From Streptomyces sp. WZ-12 (GTDB lineage: Bacteria > Actinomycetota > Actinomycetes > Streptomycetales > Streptomycetaceae): DNA of 64,000 nt. The stretch spans positions 1,922,001 through 1,986,000 of the forward strand of contig NZ_CP118574.1 in the NCBI RefSeq assembly GCF_028898845.1. Direction: 5' to 3'. Each line of letters begins with the position of its first letter. Position 1 is the stretch's first letter. Shown in pieces: positions 23,011 through 33,952 of this stretch. The translations under genes and the position numbers were made by a program. The notes under the pieces are model-generated. The model saw nothing but the letters and a program-made list of their open reading frames with translations, was not told where the DNA came from and did not search any database.

Positions 23011-23973
23011 CTACGGGGGCGGCGAGGCGGGCCGGAAGCGGCGGCGGTACTCGGCCGGGGAGGCGCCGAGGACCCGGACGAAGGCGCGGCGCATCGCCTC
23101 GGCGGTGCCGTAGCCGCACTGCCGGGAGATCCGCTCGATGCCGTCGGCGGTGTCCTCCAGGCGCCGGCGGGCCGCCTCCAGGCGGATCCGGTCGACGTAG
23201 CGGCCGGGCGTCATCCCGGTCTCGTCGCGGAAGGCGCGGGCGAAGTGCCGCGGGGAGAGCCGGGCGCGGTCGGCCAGCGCCTCGACGGAGAGGTCCGCTG
23301 CGGGGTTCTCCGAGATCCACTGCTGGACGTCGCGCAGCGGGCGGCGCTCGGCGGTCTGGGCGGCGAGTTGGGCGCTGAACTGGGTCTGGTTGCCGGGCCG
23401 GCGGAGGAAGACGACGAGGTGGCGGGCGACGGTCAGGGCGAGGTCGCGGCCGAGGTCCTCCTCGACCAGGGCCAGCGCCAGGTCGATGCCGGCGGTGACG
23501 CCCGCGGAGGTGGCCACGTCGCCGTCGCGGACGTAGATCGGCTCGGGTGCGACGCGGACCGCGGGGTGGTCGGCGGCGAGTTGGGCGCACAGCGCCCAGT
23601 GGGTGGTGGCCCGGCGCCCGTCCAACAGGCCGGCGGCGGCCAGGAGGAACGCGCCGCTGCACACCGAGACCTTGCGGCGGGCGTGCGGGGCCCGCGCCCG
23701 CAGCCAGGCGACCAGCCGGGGGTCGGGGGCGCGGGTGCCCTCGCCGCCCGGGACGAGGAGGGTGTGCGGGGGCGCGGCGGCGTCCAGCGTGGTGTCCGGG
23801 ACGAGGGTCAGGCCGCTGGTGGTGCGGACCGGGGCGCCGTCCAGGCTCGCGGTGCGGATGCGGTACGCGCCGGGCATGCCGTGCTCGGCGCCGCTGAAGA
23901 CCTCGACCGGTCCGGAGACGTCGAGGCTCTGCACGCCGTCGTAGAGGACGACCAGTACGTCGCGCTGTTCCAT
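23011..23973 (-). CDS. GlxA-type AraC family transcriptional regulator
   Basis: A 320-residue protein with an N-terminal DJ-1/PfpI sensor domain (residues ~1-190, with KVSVCSGAFLLAAAGLL carrying the conserved cysteine) and a C-terminal AraC double helix-turn-helix (SPRHFARAFRDETGMTPGRY, then ISRQCGYGTAEAMRRAF). The N-terminal half is clearly related to the neighbouring PfpI protein. The ATG at 23973 has AGGA 8 nt upstream; another ATG three codons earlier abuts it. It probably activates or represses the downstream PfpI gene in response to a small ligand (inference). Confidence 0.9.
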   Translation of the reverse strand: MEQRDVLVVLYDGVQSLDVSGPVEVFSGAEHGMPGAYRIRTASLDGAPVRTTSGLTLVPDTTLDAAAPPHTLLVPGGEGTRAPDPRLVAWLRARAPHARRKVSVCSGAFLLAAAGLLDGRRATTHWALCAQLAADHPAVRVAPEPIYVRDGDVATSAGVTAGIDLALALVEEDLGRDLALTVARHLVVFLRRPGNQTQFSAQLAAQTAERRPLRDVQQWISENPAADLSVEALADRARLSPRHFARAFRDETGMTPGRYVDRIRLEAARRRLEDTADGIERISRQCGYGTAEAMRRAFVRVLGASPAEYRRRFRPASPPP

Positions 23974-24108
23974 GCCGTCCATCCTGGGCAACGGGAGCGA
24001 TGGCGGCAATGACGAATTTCCCACCTTTCCTGCCGTGGCCGGGCCCGGGAACCCCACTGCCGGGAAGCCCCCCGCAACGGCATACCAACGGGTCGGTAAC
24101 CTGCTCGC

Positions 24109-24981
24109 ATGACCTCTTCCAGCGCACTGCCCGAACGGGCCGGACGGCACTGTCACAACGCCCTCAACCCCTTCCACTCGGCGCACTACTTCGCCCCCGA
24201 ACTCGCCGCGGAGCTCGCTGGGTTGGGCGTTCCCGAGGGGCGCGCCGGGTACTTCGCCACCCGGAGCGCGGCGATGGGCGCGGTGGGCCCCGGGACGGTG
24301 GCCGCGACCTTCTTCTCCTTCAAGCCCGCGCTGATCGCGGAGCACCTCCCGCAGGTCTGGACGGTGACCACGCCGGCGGCCGTCCTGGACGCCCGGCTGC
24401 GCGCGGTGGACGCCTCGCTGCGCCGGCAGCTCGGCGACGCCGTGGTGGAGTCGCCGGAGATGGCGGAGGCGGCCGGACTGGCGCTGCGCGCCGCCGAGGG
24501 TTGCACCCCGCACGCGCGGCCGCTCTACTCCGCCCACGCCGACCTGCCGGTTCCCGACGCCCCGCACCTCGCCTACTGGCACGCCGCGTCACTGCTGCGC
24601 GAACACCGCGGCGACGGCCACCTGATGACGTTGCTGGACGCCGAACTGGACCCGGTGGAGGCGCTGGTCACGCACGCCGCCAGCGGGCGCGGGATGAGCT
24701 ACCGCGGCATCCTGGCGACCCGCGGCTGGACGCCTGAGGAGCTGACCGCCGCACAGGAACGGCTGCGCGTACGGGGCCTGCTGGCCGCCGAGAACGAGCT
24801 GACCGAGGCCGGGGTGGCGCTGCGCAAGGACCTGGAGCGGGCGACGGACCGGCTGGACCGGGCGCCGTACGAGCGCCTGGGGGCGACGGACGTGGCCCGA
24901 CTGACCGAGCTGGCGGGCGGGTTCACGGCGCGCCTGATGGAGGCCGGAGCGTTCCCGCAGCAGTTGTTCAGCGACGAGTAG
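24109..24981 (+). CDS. SalK-like / SCO6745-type protein of unknown function
   Basis: A 290-residue soluble protein. It matches from memory a widespread actinobacterial family often labelled SalK or SCO6745-like, with an N-terminal half like HNALNPFHSAHYF and a winged-helix-like C-terminal half (TPEELTAAQERLRVRGLL). No catalytic residues can be assigned. It is divergent from the GlxA-type regulator with 135 bp between them, so the two may share a control region. No signal peptide or membrane segment is visible. Confidence 0.8.
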   Translation: MTSSSALPERAGRHCHNALNPFHSAHYFAPELAAELAGLGVPEGRAGYFATRSAAMGAVGPGTVAATFFSFKPALIAEHLPQVWTVTTPAAVLDARLRAVDASLRRQLGDAVVESPEMAEAAGLALRAAEGCTPHARPLYSAHADLPVPDAPHLAYWHAASLLREHRGDGHLMTLLDAELDPVEALVTHAASGRGMSYRGILATRGWTPEELTAAQERLRVRGLLAAENELTEAGVALRKDLERATDRLDRAPYERLGATDVARLTELAGGFTARLMEAGAFPQQLFSDE

Positions 24982-25114
24982 TCCGTGGTGAGCGCCGGGG
25001 CGCGTGCGACTTCTCACACCCCGGCGCTCCCGGCCGGGCGGTGCGACAGCCCGGGTCGCCAACCGGCACAATGCAGGCTTCAAGGCAAGTCGCTGGAAGG
25101 CGGGCAGGATCAAC

Positions 25115-27559
<2,445 letters not shown>

Positions 27560-27572
27560 CGTTCGGCGACCT

Positions 27573-27613
27573 CACCGTGCGGCGGCGGGACGGCCTCCCG
27601 CTGCCGCACGGTG
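27573..27613 (+). terminator. Terminator after tex
   Basis: An 18-bp stem (27573-27590 with 27596-27613, one G/U-type pair) with a 5-nt loop starts 14 nt past the tex stop. Confidence 0.8.
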
Positions 27614-27698
27614 TCGTCGCCGGGCCGGTCCGCGCGTAACGGACGTACGCGGGGAAATCCGTGGACGCGGGCCGGGGCGCGCGGTTAGCCTGCGGATC

Positions 27699-27728
27699 AT
27701 GTTCAGCCCCGAGTCCTCAAGACGCTAG
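27699..27728 (+). CDS. Putative 9-residue leader peptide upstream of the MFS exporter gene
   Basis: The small frame MFSPESSRR starts at an ATG about 8 nt after a TTAGCC -10-like hexamer, so it may be translated from a leaderless transcript. Its stop codon lies on the base of a 9-bp hairpin. The arrangement of short peptide, hairpin and then a drug exporter gene is typical of ribosome-mediated attenuation of resistance genes. The coding call rests on layout only. Confidence 0.45.
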   Translation: MFSPESSRR

Positions 27729-27751
27729 CCACCGGGCATCGTCCGGTGGCT
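27727..27751 (+). promoter_or_regulatory. Attenuator-like hairpin upstream of MFS exporter gene
   Basis: Perfect 9-bp arms with a 7-nt loop (27727-27735 and 27743-27751) overlap the leader stop codon. The right arm could instead pair with CCACCGG at 27849-27855, giving an alternative fold in the 242-nt leader. Confidence 0.5.
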
Positions 27752-27970
27752 CCTCACGTTGCCGTTCCGCGGCCGCGACGCCGCCCCCTCGGGCTGCCGT
27801 CGTGTTGGCGGGTGCCCTTGCGCGCCGCCACGTAGAGGTCTTCTCCCACCACCGGGCCGCCCGTACCGGGCAGGTCTTGTCATCGCGGTAGCCGGGGCTG
27901 CCGCTTCCCTCACCGGTCGTTCCGCGCGCGGTCCGGGCCGGTCCACGGTGTGGTTGCGGAGATCTTTCTG

Positions 27971-29203
27971 ATGCCATTCGTCCTCTACGTGCTCGCGCTG
28001 GCGGTTTTCGCGCAGGGCACGTCCGAGTTCATGCTGTCCGGGCTGATCCCGGACATCGCCGCCGATCTGGCGGTGTCCATCCCGGCCGCGGGCGCGCTGA
28101 CGTCGGCGTTCGCGGTCGGAATGGTGGTCGGGGCGCCGCTGATGGCGCTGCTCAGCCGGCGCTGGCCGCGCCGGCGCGCGCTGCTGGTCTTCCTGGTCGC
28201 CTTCCTGTTGGTCCATGTCGTCGGCGCGGTGACCACCAGCTTCGCGGTGCTGTTGGCCACCCGCGTGGTGGCGGCGCTGGCCAACGCCGGCTTCCTGGCG
28301 GTGGCGTTGGCGACCGCGGCCGCGCTGGTCGCGCCCGACGCCAAGGGGCGGGCGACCTCCGTCCTGTTGGGCGGCACAACGCTGGCCTGTATTGCGGGCG
28401 TTCCGGCGGGTGCCGTGTTGGGGCAGGAGTGGGGCTGGCGCGCGGCGTTCTGGGCGGTGGCCGCGGTGTCGGTGCCGGCGGTCGTCGCGCTGGTGCGGTC
28501 GCTGCCGGGCGGGACGGGTGTTCCCGGCGGTGCGGCCGGTGCCGGTGCGGGCGTCGCGGCGCCGGACGCGCGCGGTGAGCTGCGGGCGCTGCGCCGCCCG
28601 CGGCTGCTGGTGCCCCTGCTGCTGGGCGCGCTGGTCAACGGTGCCACCTTCTGCGCCTTCACCTACCTCGCGCCGCTGGTCACCGACGTCACCGGGTTGG
28701 GGGCGACCGGGGTGCCGGTGGTGCTGGCGCTGTTCGGGCTCGGCTCGTTCGTCGGCGTCACGGCCGGCGGGCGACTGGCGGACCGGCGACCCCGGCCGGT
28801 GCTCGCGGTCGGCGGGGCGGCGCTGCTCGTGGGCTGGGTGGCGTTCGCGCTGGCGGCCGGCGCTGCGGTGGCCGTCGTCGTGCTGGTCTTCGTCCAGGGG
28901 GCGCTGTCGTTCGCGGTCGGCTCCACCCTGATCACGCGGGTGCTCTACGCGGCGGCCGAAGCGCCCACGTTGGGCGGTGGTTTCGCCACCGCGGCGCTCA
29001 ACGTGGGCGCGGCGGCCGGCCCTTGGCTGGGCGGCGTCGCGCTCGTCGCGGGCTTCGGCTACCGCGCTCCGCTGTGGGTCAGCGCCCTGCTGGTGACGGC
29101 CGCGCTGGCGCTCGGCGGGGCGGCGGAGGCGGTCCGGGCACGCCGGCGGGCGACCGAGGGGCCGGCCGGGGGCGCAACGGGGGTGCCGATGGGGGCTCCG
29201 TAG
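27971..29203 (+). CDS. MFS drug exporter, Cmx/Cml (chloramphenicol efflux) type
   Basis: A 410-residue, 12-helix major facilitator. The first helix carries VFAQGTSEFMLSGLIPDIA, the signature of the Cmx/CmlA/AraJ-like DHA1 group. The loop 2-3 motif reads LSRRWPRRRALL and helix 5 GVPAGAVLGQEWGWRAAF (antiporter motif C). The start ATG has GGAGA 8 nt upstream. A 240-bp leader with a putative peptide and hairpin precedes it. Chloramphenicol or a related phenicol is the likely substrate by family resemblance, but many relatives export other compounds. The last residues GVPMGAP fall on a short motif that recurs in this window. Confidence 0.87.
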   Translation: MPFVLYVLALAVFAQGTSEFMLSGLIPDIAADLAVSIPAAGALTSAFAVGMVVGAPLMALLSRRWPRRRALLVFLVAFLLVHVVGAVTTSFAVLLATRVVAALANAGFLAVALATAAALVAPDAKGRATSVLLGGTTLACIAGVPAGAVLGQEWGWRAAFWAVAAVSVPAVVALVRSLPGGTGVPGGAAGAGAGVAAPDARGELRALRRPRLLVPLLLGALVNGATFCAFTYLAPLVTDVTGLGATGVPVVLALFGLGSFVGVTAGGRLADRRPRPVLAVGGAALLVGWVAFALAAGAAVAVVVLVFVQGALSFAVGSTLITRVLYAAAEAPTLGGGFATAALNVGAAAGPWLGGVALVAGFGYRAPLWVSALLVTAALALGGAAEAVRARRRATEGPAGGATGVPMGAP

Positions 29204-29289
29204 GCGATGCCGTGAGTCCGCGGGCGGTCCGGGTCCTGTAAGGGGGAGGTCCAACGTCCCTCCTCCGCCGCCCCGTTGGGGCAGTGCGC

Positions 29290-29320
29290 GGCCGCCCTGC
29301 GCTCCGTACGCGGGGCGGCC
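29290..29320. terminator. Bidirectional terminator between MFS exporter and FUSC genes
   Basis: GGCCGCCC and GGGCGGCC arms, with an additional inner TGCG/CGCG-type pairing, lie between two convergent genes (stops at 29203 and 29331). Confidence 0.65.
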
Positions 29321-29330
29321 GTCCGTCCCC

Positions 29331-31274
29331 TCAGTGGGCGACGGCGTACTCCCGGAGCCGTTCCAGTTCGGTGGCGACGGCGGTGAGGGTGGCGCAGTCC
29401 GGGATGGGGCGGAGGGCCGGGGGCGGGGTGCCGGACGGGCGGCGGTGCGGGTCCTCCAGGGCGTCGGCCATGGCGGCCAGGGCGCGGCAGAGGCGCTCGG
29501 CCTCCTCCGGGCTCGGGCGGTGGGCGCCGCGGTCGAGGCGGACCGCGCAGGCGGTGGCGGCGTCGACGATGCGCTCCACGGCGGTGACGATGGTCAGCCA
29601 GTCGGGGTCGGCGGCACGGGCCGTGCGGAACTCCGCGGCGGCGGTCTCGGCGGCCGCGCGGGCCTGGGCCAGCGTCCGGTAGGCGTCCCGTCGCAGCGCC
29701 AACCGCCGGGCGGGATCGGTCTCGTCGGGCCGCGGCTCCAGGACGTAGCGCAGGAAGCGTTCGGTGCTGCGCAGGGCCTGTGTGACGCGTGGGCCGACGC
29801 GGCGGCGCGGGTCGGCCAGGCGCGGGAGGTGGCCGACGACGAGCACGATCGCGCAGGCGAGGGAGGTGTCGACGAGCCGTTCGCCGGCGGCCTGGGGCGC
29901 GCCGCCGACGTGCACGAAGGACAGCACCATCAGCGTGATCGCGCCGGTCTGGAGCGCGAAGTGCCGGGTGGCGAACGGCAGCAGCGCGCCGGCCGCGCCG
30001 GCGATCAGGGCGGGCCACCAGTCGCCGGGGAACAGCAGCCCGGCGACGGCGAAGACCAGGACGCCGACCGCGGTGCCGGCGAAGCGGTTGACCGTACGGG
30101 AGAACAGCGGGCCGAGGTCCGGCTTGACGAGGAAGGTGACGGTCGCCGGGAGCCAGTACCAGTGCTCGGCGCGGAGCAGCAGGGCCGTGGCGGTGCTGGC
30201 GCCGATGCAGAGGGCGACCCGCAGCCCGTAGTCCCGGGCGGCCGGGCCGAGGGCGCGGCGGGCGCGCGCCGGCCGGGCGGGCGGGGCGTCGGCGCCGGGC
30301 GCGGGCCGCGGCTCCGGCCGTTCCCTGGCGAACGCGACGGCGGCGTCCAGCAGCGCGTGGTCGAAGGCACCGCGGGCGGCGGAGCTGTTCTCCGGGGCGG
30401 AGAGCCGGCCCGGCGGCCGGCCGGTGCGCAGCGCGTCGGCGAACCGGCGGGGGCTCGCGGCGACCCGGGGCGTGAGCGGCCGGGCCTCCCACAGCAGCGC
30501 GACGCTGGCCTCGCACAGCGCGGTGGCGGCGGCGAACCGCTCGGCCAGCAGCAGTTCCTCGGTGCGGGCCGGGCGGCACAGCAGTCGACTGGTGAGGCGG
30601 CGCAGCCGCAGCGCCTCGTCGGCGCGGTCCAGGGCGGCGGTGAGGCGGCGCCGGGCCGGCTCCGCACCGGGACCGCCGACCGCCGCCAGGGCGTCGGCGA
30701 GCGCGTCGAAGACCGTGGCGACGGCGGCCCGTTCGCCGCTGAGCGGCCCGCCGGCTGGGCGCGGCGTCCGCAGCACGAGGCGGAGCAGGAGGAGCCAGAG
30801 GCAGCCGGCGAGGACGTACAGCGCCTTGGCCCAGGGCGCGCCGGGCAGCGGCATGCCGGCGCCGAGGACGGTGGCGGCGAGCATCTGCATCCCGGCGGTG
30901 GAGCGCACCGGTCCGGCGAGGCTGCCCGCGCCGGAGGCGAAGCCGACCACGGCCAGCGCCGGTACCACCCACCACCCCGCGTCGGCCGCCCGGAGCGATG
31001 CCCCCATCAGCATGCCGAGGGCCGAGGCCAGCGCGGGCAGGCCGATGTGGACGATGCCGGTGCGCCGGGTGCCGGGGCGGTCGTTGACGCCGGCCAGCAT
31101 CGAGCCGAGGGCGGTCAGCACGCCGGGCGCCGGGTGGCCGGTGGCCAGTCCCGCGCCGAGCAGCGGTCCCGCGCAGAGCGCACCCCGGATCACCGCCGCC
31201 CACGGCACGGGCAGCCGCTGCCAGCGGAAGGGGTGGGCGAGCCAGGCGGGCAGGGCGCGCCGGTGGCGGGGCAT
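29331..31274 (-). CDS. FUSC family membrane protein
   Basis: A 647-residue protein of the fusaric-acid-resistance/aromatic acid exporter group. Two membrane blocks of five to six helices (residues ~20-165 and ~375-475) are each followed by a long cytosolic helical region. The second block contains WYWLPATVTFLVKPDLGPLF, the FUSC_2 core motif. A Pro/Ala-rich linker lies near residue 350. The family is linked to efflux of aromatic acids or membrane stress; the substrate here is unknown. It is convergent with the MFS gene and divergent from the DAO gene with 258 bp between. Confidence 0.88.
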   Translation of the reverse strand: MPRHRRALPAWLAHPFRWQRLPVPWAAVIRGALCAGPLLGAGLATGHPAPGVLTALGSMLAGVNDRPGTRRTGIVHIGLPALASALGMLMGASLRAADAGWWVVPALAVVGFASGAGSLAGPVRSTAGMQMLAATVLGAGMPLPGAPWAKALYVLAGCLWLLLLRLVLRTPRPAGGPLSGERAAVATVFDALADALAAVGGPGAEPARRRLTAALDRADEALRLRRLTSRLLCRPARTEELLLAERFAAATALCEASVALLWEARPLTPRVAASPRRFADALRTGRPPGRLSAPENSSAARGAFDHALLDAAVAFARERPEPRPAPGADAPPARPARARRALGPAARDYGLRVALCIGASTATALLLRAEHWYWLPATVTFLVKPDLGPLFSRTVNRFAGTAVGVLVFAVAGLLFPGDWWPALIAGAAGALLPFATRHFALQTGAITLMVLSFVHVGGAPQAAGERLVDTSLACAIVLVVGHLPRLADPRRRVGPRVTQALRSTERFLRYVLEPRPDETDPARRLALRRDAYRTLAQARAAAETAAAEFRTARAADPDWLTIVTAVERIVDAATACAVRLDRGAHRPSPEEAERLCRALAAMADALEDPHRRPSGTPPPALRPIPDCATLTAVATELERLREYAVAH

Positions 31275-31532
31275 GGGGCTCCTCGGGCGAAACGCGGACG
31301 TACGGGATACGGGGCGCGGCCACGGGGGTCGCGGGCGGATCCGAGGGGCGTCATCGGCCGACGGTGCCGGGGCCCGGCCGACGGCGCGGCGCGGGCCGGG
31401 CCTTCGGGGGCCCTACCAGCGTACTTTCCGTTTCCGTCCGGTTCGCTGCCGGAGGGTTACGTGTGCGTCACACCCGGACAAGATCCAGGCGACGGGGCAC
31501 GGCAGGGAAACGGAACCCGAGGAGGCGCGGAG

Positions 31533-32528
31533 ATGACCGAGGAGCGGGCGGTGGCCCCGGAGATAAGCGTGGTCGGCGGCGGGGTGATCGGGCTCAGCTC
31601 GGCGATCGTGCTCGCCGAGGCCGGCCATCGGGTGCGGGTGCTGGCCCGGGACGGGGCCGGCGGGACGACCTCGGCGGTGGCCGGCGGCCTGTGCTGGCCG
31701 TACCGGATCCGGCCGTACGAGGAGGCGGTCCGGTGGTCGCTGCGCTCGCTTCAGGTGTTCACCGGGCTCGCGGGGCGGCCGGCGGAGACCGGGGCGCGGC
31801 TGGTGGCGGGGGTCCAGGCGGACGCCGGGGGCGGCGCTCCCGAGGAGGGCCTGGAAGCCTGGTACGCGGCGGTGCCGGGGCTGCGGCGGGCGCGCGCCGA
31901 GGAGCTGCCGCCGGGGTGCGGCGCGGGGTGGCGAGCCCGCACGCCGCTGGTGGAGATGCCGGTGTACCTGCGGTATCTGGAGCGGCGGTTGGCGGCGGCC
32001 GGCGGGACGGTGGTGGCGCGGCCGGTGGCGTCGCTGGCGGAGGCGGCCGAGGGTGCCCGGGGGGTGGTGAACTGCTCCGGGCTGGGCGCTCGCGAGCTGG
32101 TGCCGGACGCCGAAGTGCACCCGGTCCAGGGCCAGTTGGTGATCGTGGAGAACCCGGGCGTGACGGAGTGGTTCAGCGCCGCCGACGCGGGGTCGGTGGA
32201 CACCACGTACCTGCTGCCACAGCCCTACGGGCTGGTGCTGGGCGGGACGGCGCGGGAGGGCGCCTGGTCGCGGGAGCCGGATCCGGCGGTGGCGGAGGCG
32301 ATCGTGGCGCGCTGCGCCCGGTACGTCCCCGAGGTGGCGCGGGCCCGCGTGCTGGCGCACCGGGTGGGGCTGCGGCCGGCCCGCCCGGCGGTGCGGTTGG
32401 CGGCCGAGCGGCTGCCGGACGGGACGGTGTGCGTGCACAACTACGGGCACGGGGGCGCCGGGGTGACGGTGTCCTGGGGGTGCGCGGACGAGGTGCTGCG
32501 GCTGGTGCGCGCGGAGCTGGCGGGCTGA
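31533..32528 (+). CDS. FAD-dependent oxidoreductase, D-amino-acid-oxidase type (DAO)
   Basis: A 331-residue flavoprotein. The N-terminal dinucleotide motif is ISVVGGGVIGLSSAIVLAEA, followed by TTSAVAGGLCWPY; the C-terminus has HNYGHGGAGVTVSWGCADEV, the DAO C-terminal signature. These match D-amino-acid oxidase rather than glycine oxidase or sarcosine oxidase. The ATG has GAGGAGG upstream with about 7 nt spacing. It is monocistronic, and the 3' end is only 13 nt from the convergent carboxypeptidase gene. Substrate preference cannot be read from the sequence. Confidence 0.88.
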   Translation: MTEERAVAPEISVVGGGVIGLSSAIVLAEAGHRVRVLARDGAGGTTSAVAGGLCWPYRIRPYEEAVRWSLRSLQVFTGLAGRPAETGARLVAGVQADAGGGAPEEGLEAWYAAVPGLRRARAEELPPGCGAGWRARTPLVEMPVYLRYLERRLAAAGGTVVARPVASLAEAAEGARGVVNCSGLGARELVPDAEVHPVQGQLVIVENPGVTEWFSAADAGSVDTTYLLPQPYGLVLGGTAREGAWSREPDPAVAEAIVARCARYVPEVARARVLAHRVGLRPARPAVRLAAERLPDGTVCVHNYGHGGAGVTVSWGCADEVLRLVRAELAG

Positions 32529-32541
32529 GCCCGCCGCCGGC

Positions 32542-33867
32542 TCAGCGGTCGAGCGGCGCGGCGGCCACGAGGTGATCGTCGGCCCGCCCGTCGAGCAGCA
32601 ACGGGACCAGCGCGCGCAGGGGTTGGCGCAGCGGCACGGTGGCGCCGCCGTCGCCGTCCCACCGCCAGTCCACGCCGTGCGCCGCGAGGACCGCGCGGAC
32701 CCGGGCGAACTGCGCGGCGTCCAGCCGGTAGGCGCGCGGCGGGCGGGTCAACACCCGGTCCGGGGACGGGGGTTCGTTGTCGGCGCCGCCGAGGTAGACC
32801 GGGCCGCGGTCGGCCAGGCCGGCGGCCCGGGCCGCGGTGGTGGCCGTCTCGATGCGTCCGCGCTCCCGGTCGAGGAAGGCGAACAGGCCCTTCAGGGCGG
32901 CGCGTTGGGCGGCCACCCGGCGGCGGTTGCCGCCCGCCGGGTCGGCCGGCCCGGCGGCGAGCCGCTGGCCGTCGGCGCGGGTCTCCACGAGCAGCGCGAC
33001 GGAGCCCTTGATGCCGGCGGTGTTGCGCAGGATGCGCTCCTGGCCGTCGCCGGCGACCTGCTTGACGGGGGCGCCGGTCACCGGGTCGGTCCAGATGCCG
33101 TAGACGCCGGTGCTGAAGCCGGCCCGTTGGGCGGCGGGGGCGACGAAGTACCGGGACAGCGCGGTGGAGGCGCGGTGGACGGGGGCCGCGGTGTTGCGGT
33201 TGCGCGGCCACAGGGAGAGCAGGTCGCGGTCGTACCAGGGCGGTTTGGGGGTGTACTCGTGCAGGTCGTAGACGGTGTCGGGGCGGTAGTCGCGGAGTAC
33301 CGCGGCGATCGCCCGGGCCTCGGGGGTGGTCAGTGCGAGGTGGTCGCGGTTGAGGTCGGTGCGGTCGGCGTTGCCGCGGGTGTCGGCGGCCCGGCCGTCG
33401 GGGTTGGCGGTGGGGACGACCAGGACGCTGGTGTGCGCGAGGAGGCGGGTGGTGGTCGGGTCGGTGGCGCGGGCGAGGTCGCGGACGGTGCTCAGGCAGG
33501 CTTCCCGGCCGGCGGGCTCGTCGCCGTGTTGGGAGCAGATCAGCAGCACGGAGTTGCCGCGGCGGACGGCGGCGGGATCCTTGGGGGCCGGGGCGCCGAT
33601 CCGGACGAGGCGCAGCGGGCGGCCCTGGACGGTGCTGCCGATCCGGTCGACGCGGACCCGCGGGGAGGCCCGGTCCACGGCCGCCAGGAACGCGGTCTCC
33701 TCCGGACCGCTGGTCCAACGGGCGCCGTGGCTGGTCTCGAATCCCGTGCGCGGAACGGGTGTTGGGGCGGCCGGCGCGGCCGGGAACGGGGCGAACGCGA
33801 CGGTGCCGGCGGCCGCCAGGGCGCCGAGGGCGAGGCCGCGGGGGCGGGGTGCGCGCAGGGGTGCCAC
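32542..33867 (-). CDS. Secreted M14-type zinc carboxypeptidase
   Basis: The 441-residue precursor has an N-terminal signal peptide (RPRGLALGALAAAGTVAF, cleavage near residue 33). Zinc ligands are visible as CSQHGDEPAGRE (HxxE) and the second histidine in VYDLHEYTP; the general-base glutamate is in LLVETRADG. This matches M14 metallocarboxypeptidase-like proteins with a C-terminal extension of about 130 residues. The start is a GTG with AAAGG upstream. It is followed in the same direction-group by two other exported peptidases, a local cluster for extracellular protein breakdown. Confidence 0.88.
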   Translation of the reverse strand: MAPLRAPRPRGLALGALAAAGTVAFAPFPAAPAAPTPVPRTGFETSHGARWTSGPEETAFLAAVDRASPRVRVDRIGSTVQGRPLRLVRIGAPAPKDPAAVRRGNSVLLICSQHGDEPAGREACLSTVRDLARATDPTTTRLLAHTSVLVVPTANPDGRAADTRGNADRTDLNRDHLALTTPEARAIAAVLRDYRPDTVYDLHEYTPKPPWYDRDLLSLWPRNRNTAAPVHRASTALSRYFVAPAAQRAGFSTGVYGIWTDPVTGAPVKQVAGDGQERILRNTAGIKGSVALLVETRADGQRLAAGPADPAGGNRRRVAAQRAALKGLFAFLDRERGRIETATTAARAAGLADRGPVYLGGADNEPPSPDRVLTRPPRAYRLDAAQFARVRAVLAAHGVDWRWDGDGGATVPLRQPLRALVPLLLDGRADDHLVAAAPLDR

Positions 33868-33952
33868 GGTGTGCCTTTCGTGGGTCGGCGGGTGGTGGGG
33901 CCGCCCCGTGCCCGCGGGGCGGCCCCTGGTCGTGCGATCGCCCTCGGTTTCC

